Positions 41,359 to 53,136 are shown, numbered from the stretch's first letter. The stretch is 62,000 bases of DNA from Neocallimastix lanati (nom. inval.) (GCA_016946835.1 JACVTC010000092.1:485001-547000), one strand, 5' to 3'. Numbers and translations are program-made. Notes: a model not told the origin generated them from the letters alone.

Positions 41359-42452
41359 TAGATTCTAAATATATTATTTTAATCTAACCCATACATTAAA
41401 GAATTAAAGTTTTTTATTATTAAAATTTTGTATTAATAATTATAATATATAATTATTTTTTATATTATATTTTATAAGACTTATAATAAATTTGATTATA
41501 TAATTTATAATCAATTCTTAATTTAATACTTTTATAATCATTATAGCTACTATTTAATAATAATAAAATAATACAATATTTATATATAATAATATAGCAA
41601 TAAAAAAATAATTCAAATATAATATTTAAAGGTTTCTTATTACCAAAATAAAAATTTAAAATTTTTTTTCTTGAATTTTTTAATTATTTTGATAAATATA
41701 TATGATATTAATCATGTTGAAATATTAAAAGTATTTAATTTTGTCAATTTCTAAAAATATAAAAAAAAATTAATAATTTTATTTTTCTTTCAAACAGAGA
41801 GATTGTTGGAATTTTTTTATTTAATTTTTTTTCTTATAGTTATATATTAAATTTAATAGATATAATAGATATTAAGAGAATAAACAAAATTCTTTCCCTT
41901 AGTTAATATTAATCATAAACATAAAATAATTAATATTAAAGCGTTTTTTTGTTTAGATAAAAAATTAAATAATACAAATTTGTGATAATAAACTAATTAC
42001 ATAAATATTAATTTGAATCATAGTCTATAATTTGATTGAAATATTCTTTTTAAAATAAATTTTTACTAGTTCAGTAATTGTAAAAGAAATAATAAATATG
42101 ATAGATGTAAATATTAATTTGATATTTATATCATTCTATTTAATTTATACATCATGCTGATATTTCAACTACTTATTTTATTTTATTCAATCAGTACTTT
42201 ATATTTATATTTCAACTATTTATTTTATTTTATTTTATTTCATTATTAATATATTACTCTTTTATATTGCTTGTACTATTTATTTTATTTATTTATATTT
42301 TTCTTTTATATTTTATTTTCGTATTTAATTTGTTTTATTTATTTTAGATTTTCTTTTGTTATATTATAATTATTTTTTGATATTATTAAAAATGTAAAAT
42401 GTTGAACATAATTTAAAAATTCACTATATAATTTAATACAAAAAAATTAAAA
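41359..42452. other. AT-rich intergenic region downstream of tRNA-Ser
   Basis: About 1.1 kb without gene signs; it includes the short minisatellite at 42160-42245. Confidence 0.6.
42160..42245 (-). repeat. Short inverted copy of the 13774-15115 minisatellite
   Basis: Read on the minus strand it gives AAAAT units, TAGTTGAAATATAAATATAA then AGTACTGATTG, AAAAT units again and a second TAGTTGAAATAT. That is about two cores of the end-type variant of the large array 27 kb away. Confidence 0.85.
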
Positions 42453-42534
42453 CGTCAGCTGCAGGATTTGAACCTGCGCAGGCAAAGCCTATTTGATTTC
42501 GAGTCAAACTCCTTAACCACTCGGACAAACTGAC
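42453..42534 (-). tRNA. tRNA-Ser (CGA anticodon)
   Basis: 82 nt on the minus strand. Acceptor stem GTCAGTT/AGCTGAC, D-arm with CCGAGTGGTTAAGG, anticodon stem GTTTGA/TCAAAT around loop CTCGAAA (anticodon CGA), a long variable arm AGGCTTTGCCT typical of serine tRNAs, and T-arm GCAGGTTCAAATCCTGC. A TTTT Pol III terminator follows at once. A- and B-box promoter elements are internal and intact. Its upstream side is the entry point of the retrotransposon stack. Confidence 0.97.
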
Positions 42535-42552
42535 TACTCATTGATGTTGTTG

Positions 42553-43396
42553 TGTAAAGAATTAATTAAAAATATTTAATTATATTAATAATTAATTCTT
42601 TCTACAATTAATAATAAAAAATATTATTAATTGAGATAAAATTAAAAAATATAATATAAAAATTGAAAACGAAAATTTAAAAACTTAGAGTTTATTATAA
42701 GATTATAATAAACAACACTAAAAGTAGGTTAAAAGTTTTTTAGAAATTATTTTATTATAAAAATTTTTTATTAAAAGTAATTTTAAAATATTTGTGTTAA
42801 TTATTATAATTTCTTATAATAATAACTCTTGATTATTTTTAGAAGAATCAAGAGTCCTATTTATATTAATTTGATTTCTAATCTTGGAAAATTATCTCTA
42901 TCTAGAAAAAGATTAGAAGAAAAAACTAGATAGATCTCGATTGGTGTTTAATTACATTAATCTTTAGTTAATAAGAAAACCCGAATAAGGGAGAAAACTT
43001 ATTAACTAATTATATATTAATTTTATTAATATTTAATCACAAGTATAATTAAATAATTAATTCTTTTAATTATCTTAATTAAAAGTCCAAGAAATAATAT
43101 AATTTAATTATTTCTTGATTAAATAAAATTATCATTTTAATACAATTTAATTTTTCTTAATTAAATAGAATTTATCATTATTTTAATACAATAATACATT
43201 ATTATAATTTAATATATTAATTATTGATAATTTAATTTAATGTAAATAAATTTTAAAACAATAACATTAATTAATAATTACTATGTGACATAATTAATAA
43301 AATTATTCATAAAATTTTATAAAATAATAAACTTTAAATATTAATTTTTTAATAAAGAATAATAATTATTTTGAATAATAATTATAATTCTTTACA
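42553..43396 (-). repeat. 3' LTR of element A
   Basis: 844 bp, TG...CA ends with inverted termini; nearly identical to 47583-48426. Confidence 0.95.
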
Positions 43397-43419
43397 TTGC
43401 CTCTCTTAGATTATGTGTC

Positions 43420-46400
43420 TTATTCATTAAAAGATTCCTTAAGTTCAGCATTTCTTTTGGTATATGGCTCTAATTGAGATATATGAAATATTGGATGGAG
43501 ATGGAGATTGCTGGGAAGTTCTAAGCGATAATTTGATCTTTTTAATTTATCTATGATTCTAAAAGGACCTAAATATTGAGAAGCTAGCTTTTTCGCCGGT
43601 TCATTTGTGAAGTAGTGTCTTTTAAGCCATACCATATCATTAACTTCAAAGTTTGGACCAGATGATTTTTTATTGTCACTATACTTTTTGAAATCTTCTT
43701 TGGCTTTAAGGAGATGTTTTTGTAGTGACTGGAAGTGGGCAGACCAGTCTCTTGTCAATACTGAAGCATTGTCTTTAAGAAGAATTGGTGGAGAGTCTAT
43801 AATACAGTTGGGGTGGAATCCATAATTAGCATAAAAAGGAGACACACCAATAGATTGATGAAGTGAGTTATTGTAAGCAAATTCACATAAAGGTAAAAAG
43901 TAACACCATTCACTTTGTGCGGTACTGCAATAACAACGAAGGTATTGTTCCACAACAGCATTTGCTCTTTCTATTTGTCCGTTTGATTGCTGGTGGTGAG
44001 CAGTAGCTAGATTCGGTTGAATATGTAATGCTGAGCACAAGAGGTCCAGAATTCTGAAGAGAATTGGGAGCCATGATCGGATATTATGAACTTAGGGAAT
44101 CCATGATATTTAAACACGTTGAAAAGCAAAAGTTTAGCTGTAAGATCCGCAGAAGGGACATCAGAGCAAGGTATAAGGTGTACCATTTTTGTAAGATGGT
44201 CAGAAATTACCATAATACAAGTACAATCTTGCGAATTGGGTAAGTAGACTATAAAGTCGACTCCTATAATTTCCCATGGTTTGTTTGGAATTGGGAGCGG
44301 CTGGAGTTTACCATAAGGTTTGTGTCTCCGAGTCTTACATCTACCACAAACGTCACAAGAGAGTATATAATTTTCTACATCTTTTCTTAAGGTCGGCCAC
44401 CAGTAGTATCGTTTTAATTTCTCTACTGTTTTGTGGATACCTTGATGTCCATGAATAGGATTATCATGAAAAGATTTGAGAAGTTTTGCTCTGAGCGGGG
44501 ATGGAACTATTATTCGACCTTGGAAATGAAGAACGCCTTGAATGAGACTAAAAAGTGAACTTTTGATATTGTTCGAATTTTCTTTAAGTTTTTTAAGTGT
44601 ATTTTTGCAAAATTCATCAGCTTTTTGATATTCAATAAGGTTGTTAATATTATTAATTGTTGAACAACAAATTGCATTTAAGTTATTGGTTGTATTAGTT
44701 GATTTTCCGGAATCCTTTTGATAATCCGGCCTTCTTGACAGTGAATCCGGTTTGCCACTTCGAATACCAGGTCTATAGGCAATTCGGTAGTCAAATTTTG
44801 ACAGAAAAAGACTCCAGCGAATTTGCCGTTGATTCAGGTGTTGCGGTTTCTTCAAATATAATAAGTTTTTATGGTCGGTTATTACTTGAACGGGATATTT
44901 TGCTCCTTCCAAGTGGTGTCGCCATACATCAAATGCAGTGATAATTGCCAGGAGTTCCTTGTCATATATTGTGTAATTGATTTCGGCATTGCTAAGAGAG
45001 CGAGAGTAAAACGCAACTGGATGGAGAAGATTATCATGACTACTGACTTGTGACAAAACACATCCGACAGCAAAATTACTAGCATCCGTTTCCACTATAA
45101 ATTCCTTTTCGTGATCCGGAAAAATAAGAATTTCATTTGATAGAAAAGATTTTTTAAGGTTATTAAAAGATTCCTCAGCTAAATTATCCCAAACGAATTT
45201 AGTGTTTTTCTTTAAAAGTTTACGTAGCGGTTCCATTATTTCGGCAAAATTTTTGATAAATCTTCTGTAGAAATTACATAATCCTAAAAAGCTTTGTAGT
45301 TCCTGTAGATTTTTTGGAGTTGGCCACTCAACGACGGACTTAACTTTGTCTTTATCCATTGTAAGACCATTTGTTGATATCGTAAACCCAAGAAAAGTAG
45401 TCTGAGTTACATGAAAATCACATTTTTCTTTTTTCACATAGAGTCCATTTTCAATAAGAAGAGTAAGAACAGTACGTACATGCTTAACATGAGTTTCTTC
45501 ATCTTTTGAATATATTATAATATCGTCCAAATAGACTTGAACGAATGAACCAATAACGTCTCCAAGTACGTCTTGTATGAATCTTTGAAATACACTTGGT
45601 GCGTTCCTAAGGCCGAAGGGCATTACGAGGTACTCAAAATGTCCTATGGGGGTCCTAAAGGCAGTAAGGTATTCATGACCTTCCTTAACGCGTACAAGAT
45701 TATAGGCAGATCTTAGGTCAAGGCGCGTGAAGATTTTGCAATTTTTAAATACTTCAATTAGATCATTAATTCTTGGCAACGGGTAACTGTTGCGAATGGT
45801 AATGGCATTTAAACGGCGGTAGTCCACACATAGCCGAAGTGTACCATCATGTTTTTTGACAAACAGAATTGGTGCTCCTGCTGGAGATTTTGACTTTCTT
45901 ATAAATCCTTTCCGTATATTCTCCTCAATATATTCTTTAAGAGCCTTAAGTTCGGTAACAGTTAAGGAGTAAATGGGTCCGAAATAAAGTTGGCTTCCTG
46001 GAATCAAATCAATAGAAATATCGTACATCCTATGGGGTGGAAGTCTATCAGCTTCCCGCTTTTCAAAGATTTTTGAAAGACCACGATAGAATTTATTTAT
46101 AATAGAATCATATTTATTATGTTCCTTTTTAGTAGAAGTAGCCATAGCCGCACAGATATCAAATTCATAAAGTTCATCCTCTGATATTGATGAAGGAATA
46201 ATAGTATCTTCTGGAGGTTGTTCTATCATAGGAGCAGTCACATCAGGAGAATGGTATATAAATTTGTTGCCTTTTGCAGAGGGACAATGAGAAATGCAGT
46301 ATCTTTCCAAAAAATAAATTTTGTTTGTTTTATAATTGATATAAGGATTGTGAAGGGAAAGCCAATCTCTTCCTAAGATTCCACTAATTCCATGCAGTTG

Positions 46401-47483
46401 AAGATTTCCCACTAAGAACTCGAATGTTTCGATATGATCCATAATTTTGATTTTAAGTGGTCTGGTAGTTTGTCTTATTGTCATACTTTTGCTATTTGGA
46501 AGTTGTATGTTTATTGGGGAAGTTAAACCTAAAGTAGGAACCTTATTAACAGAAATAAAATTTTTACAAATAAAGCTTTTTGCTGAACCAGAGTCTATCA
46601 AAAAATTAGTTTTTAAGGATTTCCCATTTATCAATATAAGAAAAGTTGAGATCATGCTAACAGTCTTATTAGGTGTGTAATTGGCTGAAAGTATATCTTT
46701 TTTGGTTTTAAAGTGATCTTTGTTTCTTTTATCCTTAAAAGAATGTATTTTATTTTCCGTTTTGGTTAATTCATATCTTCTTCTTCTAAAGGATTTTTTC
46801 TTGTATTCTTGTTCATCATGGTTTTTTATGCAACTTTCGATATAACATTTTTTATCAATATTTATAATAATGTTCGTTGCCTCAAATAGAGTTTTAGGCT
46901 TATCAATCTTGTCGTATTCTTCACGGACCTTGTCCATTAGGCCTTTTCCAATTATATCTATTAGGACCTCATCGGGCCATCCCAATCTTGCCGCAAGTTG
47001 TCGAAATTCTATTGTGAATTCCGCAACTTTCCCTAACTCACGTTGGCGGAGATTCCACAGCTTATTCATCAGAACGTATTTTTGTTTTCGATCATTTCCA
47101 GAATCGAAATTATTAAGCAGTAATTCTTTGAATTTAGAATACTTGAGAGTGTTTAGAGTACCGTCTACTAGCAATGAAAGACCCCACTTTTTTGCTAGCC
47201 CATTGAGTCGGTTTACAACATATGTGTTTTTCGTTTCATCCGATGAGAAGGAATTCGGATGATCCTTAAAGAAATTTTCACTCTGGACTAATGTTTCAAA
47301 TACATTAGACTTCTTCTTATTTAAATTTTCTTTCACCACAGTTCCACTTGATGAGAAAAAAGTTGGGATAAATTCCGTGATGGCAGTTATGAGTTTCGAA
47401 GCATCTAAATCTTTATAGCTACCTAGATTTTCAACTTGCTTAGTAGCTTCGGTAGTAGATGCGTCATTATCTTTTGTCTCCAT
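43420..47483 (-). CDS. Gag-Pol polyprotein of element A, one frameshift in integrase
   Basis: Starts at 47483. The first frame (to 44007) gives 1158 residues: Gag (1-240) ending in a basic RRRR region with no CCHC knuckle, protease (DSG at 297-299), reverse transcriptase (YLDD at 651-654), RNase H (TDAS near 794, KELL 842, TDH 869-871), integrase zinc finger (HHCC at about 1005-1048) and the first two catalytic Asp (GVDF near 1076, SDHG near 1140). Just after EFW, near 44045, one base appears to be missing; the protein continues in the next frame at 43420-44040 with QQSNGQIERAN (catalytic Glu), the GPF module and HPIFHISQLEPY. No chromodomain follows. With the frame intact it would be about 1350 residues. 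A single Gag-Pol frame resembles Tf1-type elements. Confidence 0.92.
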
Positions 47484-47570
47484 TATTATATATCTAAAAA
47501 AAAATTTATAATATAAAAATAAAAATAAAATAATTAGTATAAAATATAAATATATTTTTGTATTATTTAG

Positions 47571-47582
47571 AAGAGTTATTAT
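47571..47582 (-). promoter_or_regulatory. Candidate primer-binding site of element A (self-priming type)
   Basis: Directly next to the 5' LTR, element RNA would read ATAATAACTCTT. It is complementary over all 12 bases to AAGAGTTATTAT in the LTR sense strand (47849-47860). There is no TGG-type tRNA primer site. Tf1 of fission yeast primes from its own folded 5' end in this way; here it is inferred from complementarity alone. Confidence 0.5.
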
Positions 47583-48426
47583 TGTAAAGAATTAATTAAA
47601 AATATTTAATTATATTAATAATTAATTCTTTCTACAATTAATAATAAAAAATATTATTAATTGAGATAAAATTAAAAAATATAATATAAAAATTGAAAAC
47701 GAAAATTTAAAAACTTAGAGTTTATTATAAGATTATAATAAACAACACTAAAAGTAGGTTAAAAGTTTTTTAGAAATTATTTTATTATAAAAATTTTTTA
47801 TTAAAAGTAATTTTAAAATATTTGTGTTAATTATTATAATTTCTTATAATAATAACTCTTGATTATTTTTAGAAGAATCAAGAGTCCTATTTATATTAAT
47901 TTGATTTCTAATCTTGGAAAATTATCTCTATCTAGAAAAAGATTAGAAGAAAAAACTAGATAGATCTCGATTGGTGTTTAATTACATCAATCTTTAGTTA
48001 ATAAGAAAACCCGAATAAGGGAGAAAACTTATTAACTAATTATATATTAATTTTATTAATATTTAATCACAAGTATAATTAAATAATTAATTCTTTTAAT
48101 TATCTTAATTAAAAGTCCAAGAAATAATATAATTTAATTATTTCTTGATTAAATAAAATTATCATTTTAATACAATTTAATTTTTCTTAATTAAATAGAA
48201 TTTATCATTATTTTAATACAATAATACATTATTATAATTTAATATATTAATTATTGATAATTTAATTTAATGTAAATAAATTTTAAAACAATAACATTAA
48301 TTAATAATTACTATGTGACATAATTAATAAAATTATTCATAAAATTTTATAAAATAATAAACTTTAAATATTAATTTTTTAATAAAGAATAATAATTATT
48401 TTGAATAATAATTATAATTCTTTACA
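47583..48426 (-). repeat. 5' LTR of element A
   Basis: 844 bp; reading the minus strand, transcription should start within it, perhaps near 47860 if the self-priming model holds. Confidence 0.95.
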
Positions 48427-48429
48427 TGT

Positions 48430-48924
48430 TGATACGGTACCACCATAAATACCATAATTTAGTGAAAATTAGGTTAGTGAAATCTTATTGGTTAATAATA
48501 ATTTAGTAATAATATATATAGTTAGTAAATAATAATAGTTTAAAGAATGGTTCTTTTATTAATATTAATTTAGTTTATTAATAATTTAACCTATAAACAT
48601 GTTTATTAGTATAGTTTAGTGTAGTTTTATATTTAGTTTACATTAATAATATGATAGATTTTAGTAATTAATTATATTTTATTGAATGATTTAATTATAT
48701 TTTAACTAGTTAACAAATATTTATATTGATGATGTATTTTTATTGATGAATGATAATAAATAAATAAAATAAATAAACTAAATATTAAAGTGTGAATATT
48801 ATTATTGTGTGTATTATTCTATATAATATTAGAATATATTATTTTGTCAATTATTCCCTACTGTTATCGTCCAAATAAAATAAAATAAATATTGATATTG
48901 ATGTTTAATAAAAATATCGTATCA
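48430..48924 (+). repeat. 5' LTR of element B
   Basis: 495 bp, perfect 7-bp terminal inverted repeat TGATACG/CGTATCA; its first two bases are shared with the target duplication of element A. Confidence 0.94.
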
Positions 48925-48928
48925 TAAT

Positions 48929-48950
48929 TTTGGTGGAGAATCCGGGCGTG
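48929..48950 (+). promoter_or_regulatory. Primer-binding site region of element B
   Basis: TAATTT then TGGTGGAGAATCCGGG directly after the 5' LTR. The TGG start is the complement of a tRNA CCA end. Element C has TGGTGGAGA in the same place. Which tRNA pairs could not be fixed. Confidence 0.5.
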
Positions 48951-49169
48951 ACAGTAACAAGATAATATGAAAATAATATTTATAGAATAATAATAATACA
49001 TAATAATAAATAATAAAATAAGTTTAATATATATATAAAAAAAAAGTAATAATAATAATAATAAAAATATAAATATTGTATAATTAATAATAGTAAACAA
49101 ACAAACAAAAAAAAAAAAAAACAAAAAAAAAAAAAAAAAAAAAGTATATAATATAAATAAAAAATAAAA

Positions 49170-50729
49170 ATGGATATCTATAAGTTGTTAAGAAATTTAC
49201 CATTATTGAAAAATTATGGTAAAGATGTTGACTTATGGATACATGATTTCGAAGAAGTTATGGATCTATGGGATATCCAGAATCCTAAACGAAGACTTAT
49301 ATTTATGCAAGAATGTGTGGATTATGCTCTTAAAGAAGTTTTAAAAAGTATAGAAGAAAATGGAGAAAATAAAACTTATCCATCAACTCAAATTATTAAA
49401 GAAGAATTTGAGAAATATTTAGGAATCACTCAGAACGATAAAATTTGGGAATTAAAGGAATCAAAAATAAAAACAAATGAACCAATACCAATATTTAATA
49501 TTAATTATATTAGAAAGTATAAAAATATTGATAAAGAAATGAGAAAATTAATTACAGTAGAAGATTATATAAACTCAATTAAACCAAGAATATATCCATG
49601 TTTAAAAGTATTAGAGCAAGAATGTGAAAATATTGAAGAAGCAATTAAAATCGCGGAAAAGGCCAGTAGAATTGAAGAGAAATTAAATTTCAAAATAGAT
49701 TTTAATAATTATAAACAAAATTATAAAAATAATTATATAAATTATCATAATAATAATATTAATAAGAAAAATAATAAATTAATGTGCTTTAGATGTTATG
49801 AAATAGGCCACAAGGCATTCAATTGTAAATATTCATTTAAAGAATTATCAATAATGGAAGAAAAAGGAATAATAGAAAAGAATAAAAGAAGTAATTATAG
49901 GGAAAATTTTAATAAGAAAAAAATATTTTTATATAATAAAAATAATTATAATAAATTATTTGGTAAAAATAGTAATAATTATTATTATTATAATAATAAT
50001 GGAAACTATTCGGGTAATGTTGGTAATTGGAATAATAAACAAAACGATATTAATATAAATAAACAGAATAATTTAAATAATTATATGAGTAATAATAATA
50101 ATAATTATCAAAATAATAAGTTAAACATTCAAAGGTATGAATTTAATAATTATGACAACAATAAAAACTTTTATTGGACTAAAAATAATAATATCAAAAA
50201 TAGAAATTGGTATAATAATCTTGGTAATAATAATAATTATAATTATGGAATAAATACTAATAATAACAGTGATAGTAATAATAATAATTGTAGAGATGAA
50301 AATAATTATAATAATAATCATAATGAGAGAAATAACAGTTATAATTCTTATAGAAGTAATAATAGAAACAATAACTTTGTTTATTATGGAACTAATAATT
50401 ACAATAATAACAATAATAATAATAATAATTGTAACAAAAATAAAATAATTAATTGTGAAAAGAATTCAGAAAACCGAATTAGTAATTTCAGTTATAATAT
50501 TAATAAACCTGGAGTTGAGAAAAATGTGACTTACGCTTCTAATGAAAATAAAAATGATGATAGAAATATAAATTTTGAAAAGGGATATAATAATTTAGTA
50601 TTTAATAACAATAATAATAATAATGCTAATAACAATAATAATAATTTTATATGTAACGTGGAAGATTTAAAGAAAAAGGATTTTGGAATGGAAAATAATA
50701 CAAAAAAAAAAAAAAAAAAAAATAAATAA
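49170..50729 (+). CDS. Gag-like protein of element B with CCHC knuckle
   Basis: 519 residues. The first ~200 (MDIYKLLRNLPLLKNYGKDV onward) are helical and capsid-like; a retroviral-type zinc knuckle CFRCYEIGHKAFNC sits at C206, C209, H214, C219. The remaining ~300 residues are extremely Asn/Tyr-rich, ending in a poly-Lys run from an A-tract. It is not alignable by eye with Gag of C or E outside the knuckle. It should package the element RNA; enzymes must come from another element, probably of the C type. Confidence 0.85.
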   Translation: MDIYKLLRNLPLLKNYGKDVDLWIHDFEEVMDLWDIQNPKRRLIFMQECVDYALKEVLKSIEENGENKTYPSTQIIKEEFEKYLGITQNDKIWELKESKIKTNEPIPIFNINYIRKYKNIDKEMRKLITVEDYINSIKPRIYPCLKVLEQECENIEEAIKIAEKASRIEEKLNFKIDFNNYKQNYKNNYINYHNNNINKKNNKLMCFRCYEIGHKAFNCKYSFKELSIMEEKGIIEKNKRSNYRENFNKKKIFLYNKNNYNKLFGKNSNNYYYYNNNGNYSGNVGNWNNKQNDININKQNNLNNYMSNNNNNYQNNKLNIQRYEFNNYDNNKNFYWTKNNNIKNRNWYNNLGNNNNYNYGINTNNNSDSNNNNCRDENNYNNNHNERNNSYNSYRSNNRNNNFVYYGTNNYNNNNNNNNNCNKNKIINCEKNSENRISNFSYNINKPGVEKNVTYASNENKNDDRNINFEKGYNNLVFNNNNNNNANNNNNNFICNVEDLKKKDFGMENNTKKKKKKNK

Positions 50730-50864
50730 TAATTAATTAAATAATTTGAAATTTCAAAATCTCAAATTTCAAAATTAAAATTTAAAATTTTGAAATATAT
50801 TTATTTTTATTATATATGGTTTAAAAATTTATTATTATAAAAATTTATTATATATTTATATAAA

Positions 50865-50948
<84 letters not shown>

Positions 50949-51030
50949 TATTAAAAAAAAAAAAAATTTATGAAAGTAACTAAATTTTGGTGACTTCAAG
51001 GGACGAAGTCTAATTTCAGTGGGGGCATCT
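50730..51030 (+). other. 3' untranslated part of element B
   Basis: A-rich runs (50873-50953) followed by GGGACGAAGTC and the polypurine tract GTGGGGGCATCT ending at 51030. No pol remnants are seen, so pol was not lost by simple point decay. Confidence 0.75.
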
Positions 51031-51525
51031 TGATACGGTACCACCATAAATACCATAATTTAGTGAAAATTAGGTTAGTGAAATCTTATTGGTTAATAAT
51101 AATTTAGTAATAATATATATAGTTAGTAAATAATAATAGTTTAAAGAATGGTTCTTTTATTAATATTAATTTAGTTTATTAATAATTTAACCTATAAACA
51201 TGTTTATTAGTATAGTTTAGTGTAGTTTTATATTTAGTTTACATTAATAATATGATAGATTTTAGTAATTAATTATATTTTATTGAATGATTTAATTATA
51301 TTTTAACTAGTTAACAAATATTTATATTGATGATGTATTTTTATTGATGAATGATAATAAATAAATAAAATAAATAAACTAAATATTAAAGTGTGAATAT
51401 TATTATTGTGTGTATTATTCTATATAATATTAGAATATATTATTTTGTCAATTATTCCCTACTGTTATCGTCCAAATAAAATAAAATAAATATTGATATT
51501 GATGTTTAATAAAAATATCGTATCA
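51031..51525 (+). repeat. 3' LTR of element B
   Basis: 495 bp, apparently identical to the 5' LTR. Confidence 0.94.
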
Positions 51526-51529
51526 TTGT

Positions 51530-53111
51530 TGGTAAAGAACGAACATATAATGGATTATTAATTAGAATTTCAACTTACTTTGTTACAAAGTAGACAGATT
51601 TAACGAGGAATCAGGTTGATATATCTATATAATATAACTATATAGATATAAGTAAATTACTAAAATAAAAGAGTTATAAAGTTAAATTTGTTAATTTAAC
51701 ACTTAATTAAAACTAATAATTGGTTTGATATGATAAAAATTTTTATTTATTAATAAAAATATATAGTTATATTATAATAGGTTAACTATAACCTTACAAA
51801 GAACAAAAAGATAAATTTGAATCTTCTTTTTATACTTTGTAGGTTTGAGAATATTGATAATAATAATATAAAGTTGATAATAATAATATTTAGTATAAGA
51901 ATATGTTTAATATAAATAAATTATATTTTTTAATCTAATATATTAGCTAATATATATAATATAATATTAAATTTAAATATTTAATATAGTAATTAATAAT
52001 TAATAATTAATTAAATCAATATAACATAAATTAATACATAAACATTAATTTATGAATCAAGGATGACATGACCAAATGATTCATGTTAATAAATATTTTA
52101 TTTATTAATAATATTTAAGTTTAATATGATATCATTAGAATCAGTAGGCCTAAGCTGGTCCTAAGATGATCAAATAACTTATAATATTATAAAATAAATA
52201 AAATTTAAAGAATAATTAATGAATTATAAATTTTTATTAATTATTTTGTTTTTAATAATTTTAATTGAAATTAATTGAAATTGAAATTTAATTCAGTTGT
52301 AATTTCAACATACTTTAGAATCCATTATATTATTCTTTACTTAATATTACTTTACTATATTTTCTATACTAAAATATTTTCTAAATATATTTTTTTTTTT
52401 TTATATTTTTATTAAAAGTTTCTAAAATATTATCAATAATTTTATATTTTTATTATTAATATCAATATCTATAATTTAACCTTAAATTTTATTATTTTAT
52501 TAAAGTGTTTATTATCAATATTAATATTTTATTTTTATTTTCAAATATATTATTATATTATTATTATATTGTATCAATATTAAACTTGTATTCTTTTTAG
52601 TATTTTATTTTATTTTTAAATTGATTATTTAATATTTTTTTTATTCCCCACAAATAAAATCAAATCTTAATTGATTAATAATAAATATTAAATATATTAT
52701 AGTTTTTAAATTTATTTTATATAAAATATAAGAATATTATATTAACATTCTTGATTAAAATAACTTTATTTTTCTGTAAAATCTTTTTAAATTTTGTTTG
52801 TTACTTTTCGTATATATTAAATAATTTAGTTTTAGTATATGAAAAATAATATAAAATTATATAAACAAAATTTATTAAAATAAAAATACTTATGAATTAG
52901 TTAATTTAAATTAATATAAAATTTTAAGTAATTAGTAATAGTAAATATTTTTTTTTTTTAAATATGATAATAAAATGTAGAAAGGCTTTACATATTTATT
53001 TTTTTTCAAAAAGTATAAATAAGTGAAGTTTTTCAATAATTAAAATGTAGACAGAAAAATATTGAAAATAAATAATTAAATAAAAATTCTAATAAAACCC
53101 GAACCATAACA
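51530..53111 (+). repeat. 5' LTR of element C, interrupted by solo LTR D
   Basis: Matches 58308-59153 once 51581-52315 is removed. It ends CCCGAACCATAACA, followed by TAATTTA and the TGGTGGAGATATCGGGG primer-site region. Confidence 0.92.
51581..52310 (+). mobile_element. Solo LTR D inside the 5' LTR of element C
   Basis: 730 bp starting TGTTACAAAG and ending AATTTCAACA, flanked by the 5-bp duplication TACTT (51576-51580 and 52311-52315). The 3' LTR of C has the empty site with one TACTT. No interior remains, so two LTRs have recombined. Strand is arbitrary; no other copy is in the window. Confidence 0.9.
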
Positions 53112-53116
53112 TAATT

Positions 53117-53136
53117 TATGGTGGAGATATCGGGGA
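53117..53136 (+). promoter_or_regulatory. Primer-binding site region of element C
   Basis: TAATTTA then TGGTGGAGATATCGGGG follows the LTR end. It fits a tRNA 3' end of acceptor TATCTCC, discriminator A and CCA; the matching tRNA is not in this window. Confidence 0.55.

Larger units (their letters stand above)
42553..48426 (-). mobile_element. LTR retrotransposon A (Ty3 type, single Gag-Pol frame)
   Basis: Two 844-bp LTRs (42553-43396 and 47583-48426) start TGTAAAGAATT and end AATTCTTTACA. I found one difference between them (42958 T, 47988 C), so insertion is recent. The 5-bp target duplication TGTTG flanks it at 42548-42552 and 48427-48431. The right-hand copy includes the first two bases of element B, so A landed at the edge of B. 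Purine-rich AAGAGAGGCAA precedes the 3' LTR (43397-43410). It lies 18 bp from the mature 5' end of the tRNA-Ser, in the same orientation as the tRNA. Confidence 0.95.
48430..51525 (+). mobile_element. LTR retrotransposon B, gag-only (non-autonomous)
   Basis: Two 495-bp LTRs (48430-48924 and 51031-51525), TGATACG...CGTATCA, with no difference seen between them. The interior (about 2.1 kb) has a gag frame but no protease, reverse transcriptase or integrase. The 3' end carries GTGGGGGCATCT before the LTR, the same as element C. The 4-bp target duplication is TTGT (51526-51529, and 42547-42550 left of A). Such LTR elements with only gag are known from plants as TR-GAG. Confidence 0.92.

Noticed and set aside
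44040-44050. Programmed frameshift within integrase of element A
   Set aside because: No slippery heptamer or stem; a shift at this site is not used by known Ty3-type elements. A mutation or read error is more likely.
44276-47262. Several plus-strand frames of 60-130 codons
   Set aside because: They lie antisense to the Gag-Pol frame of element A and show no domains.
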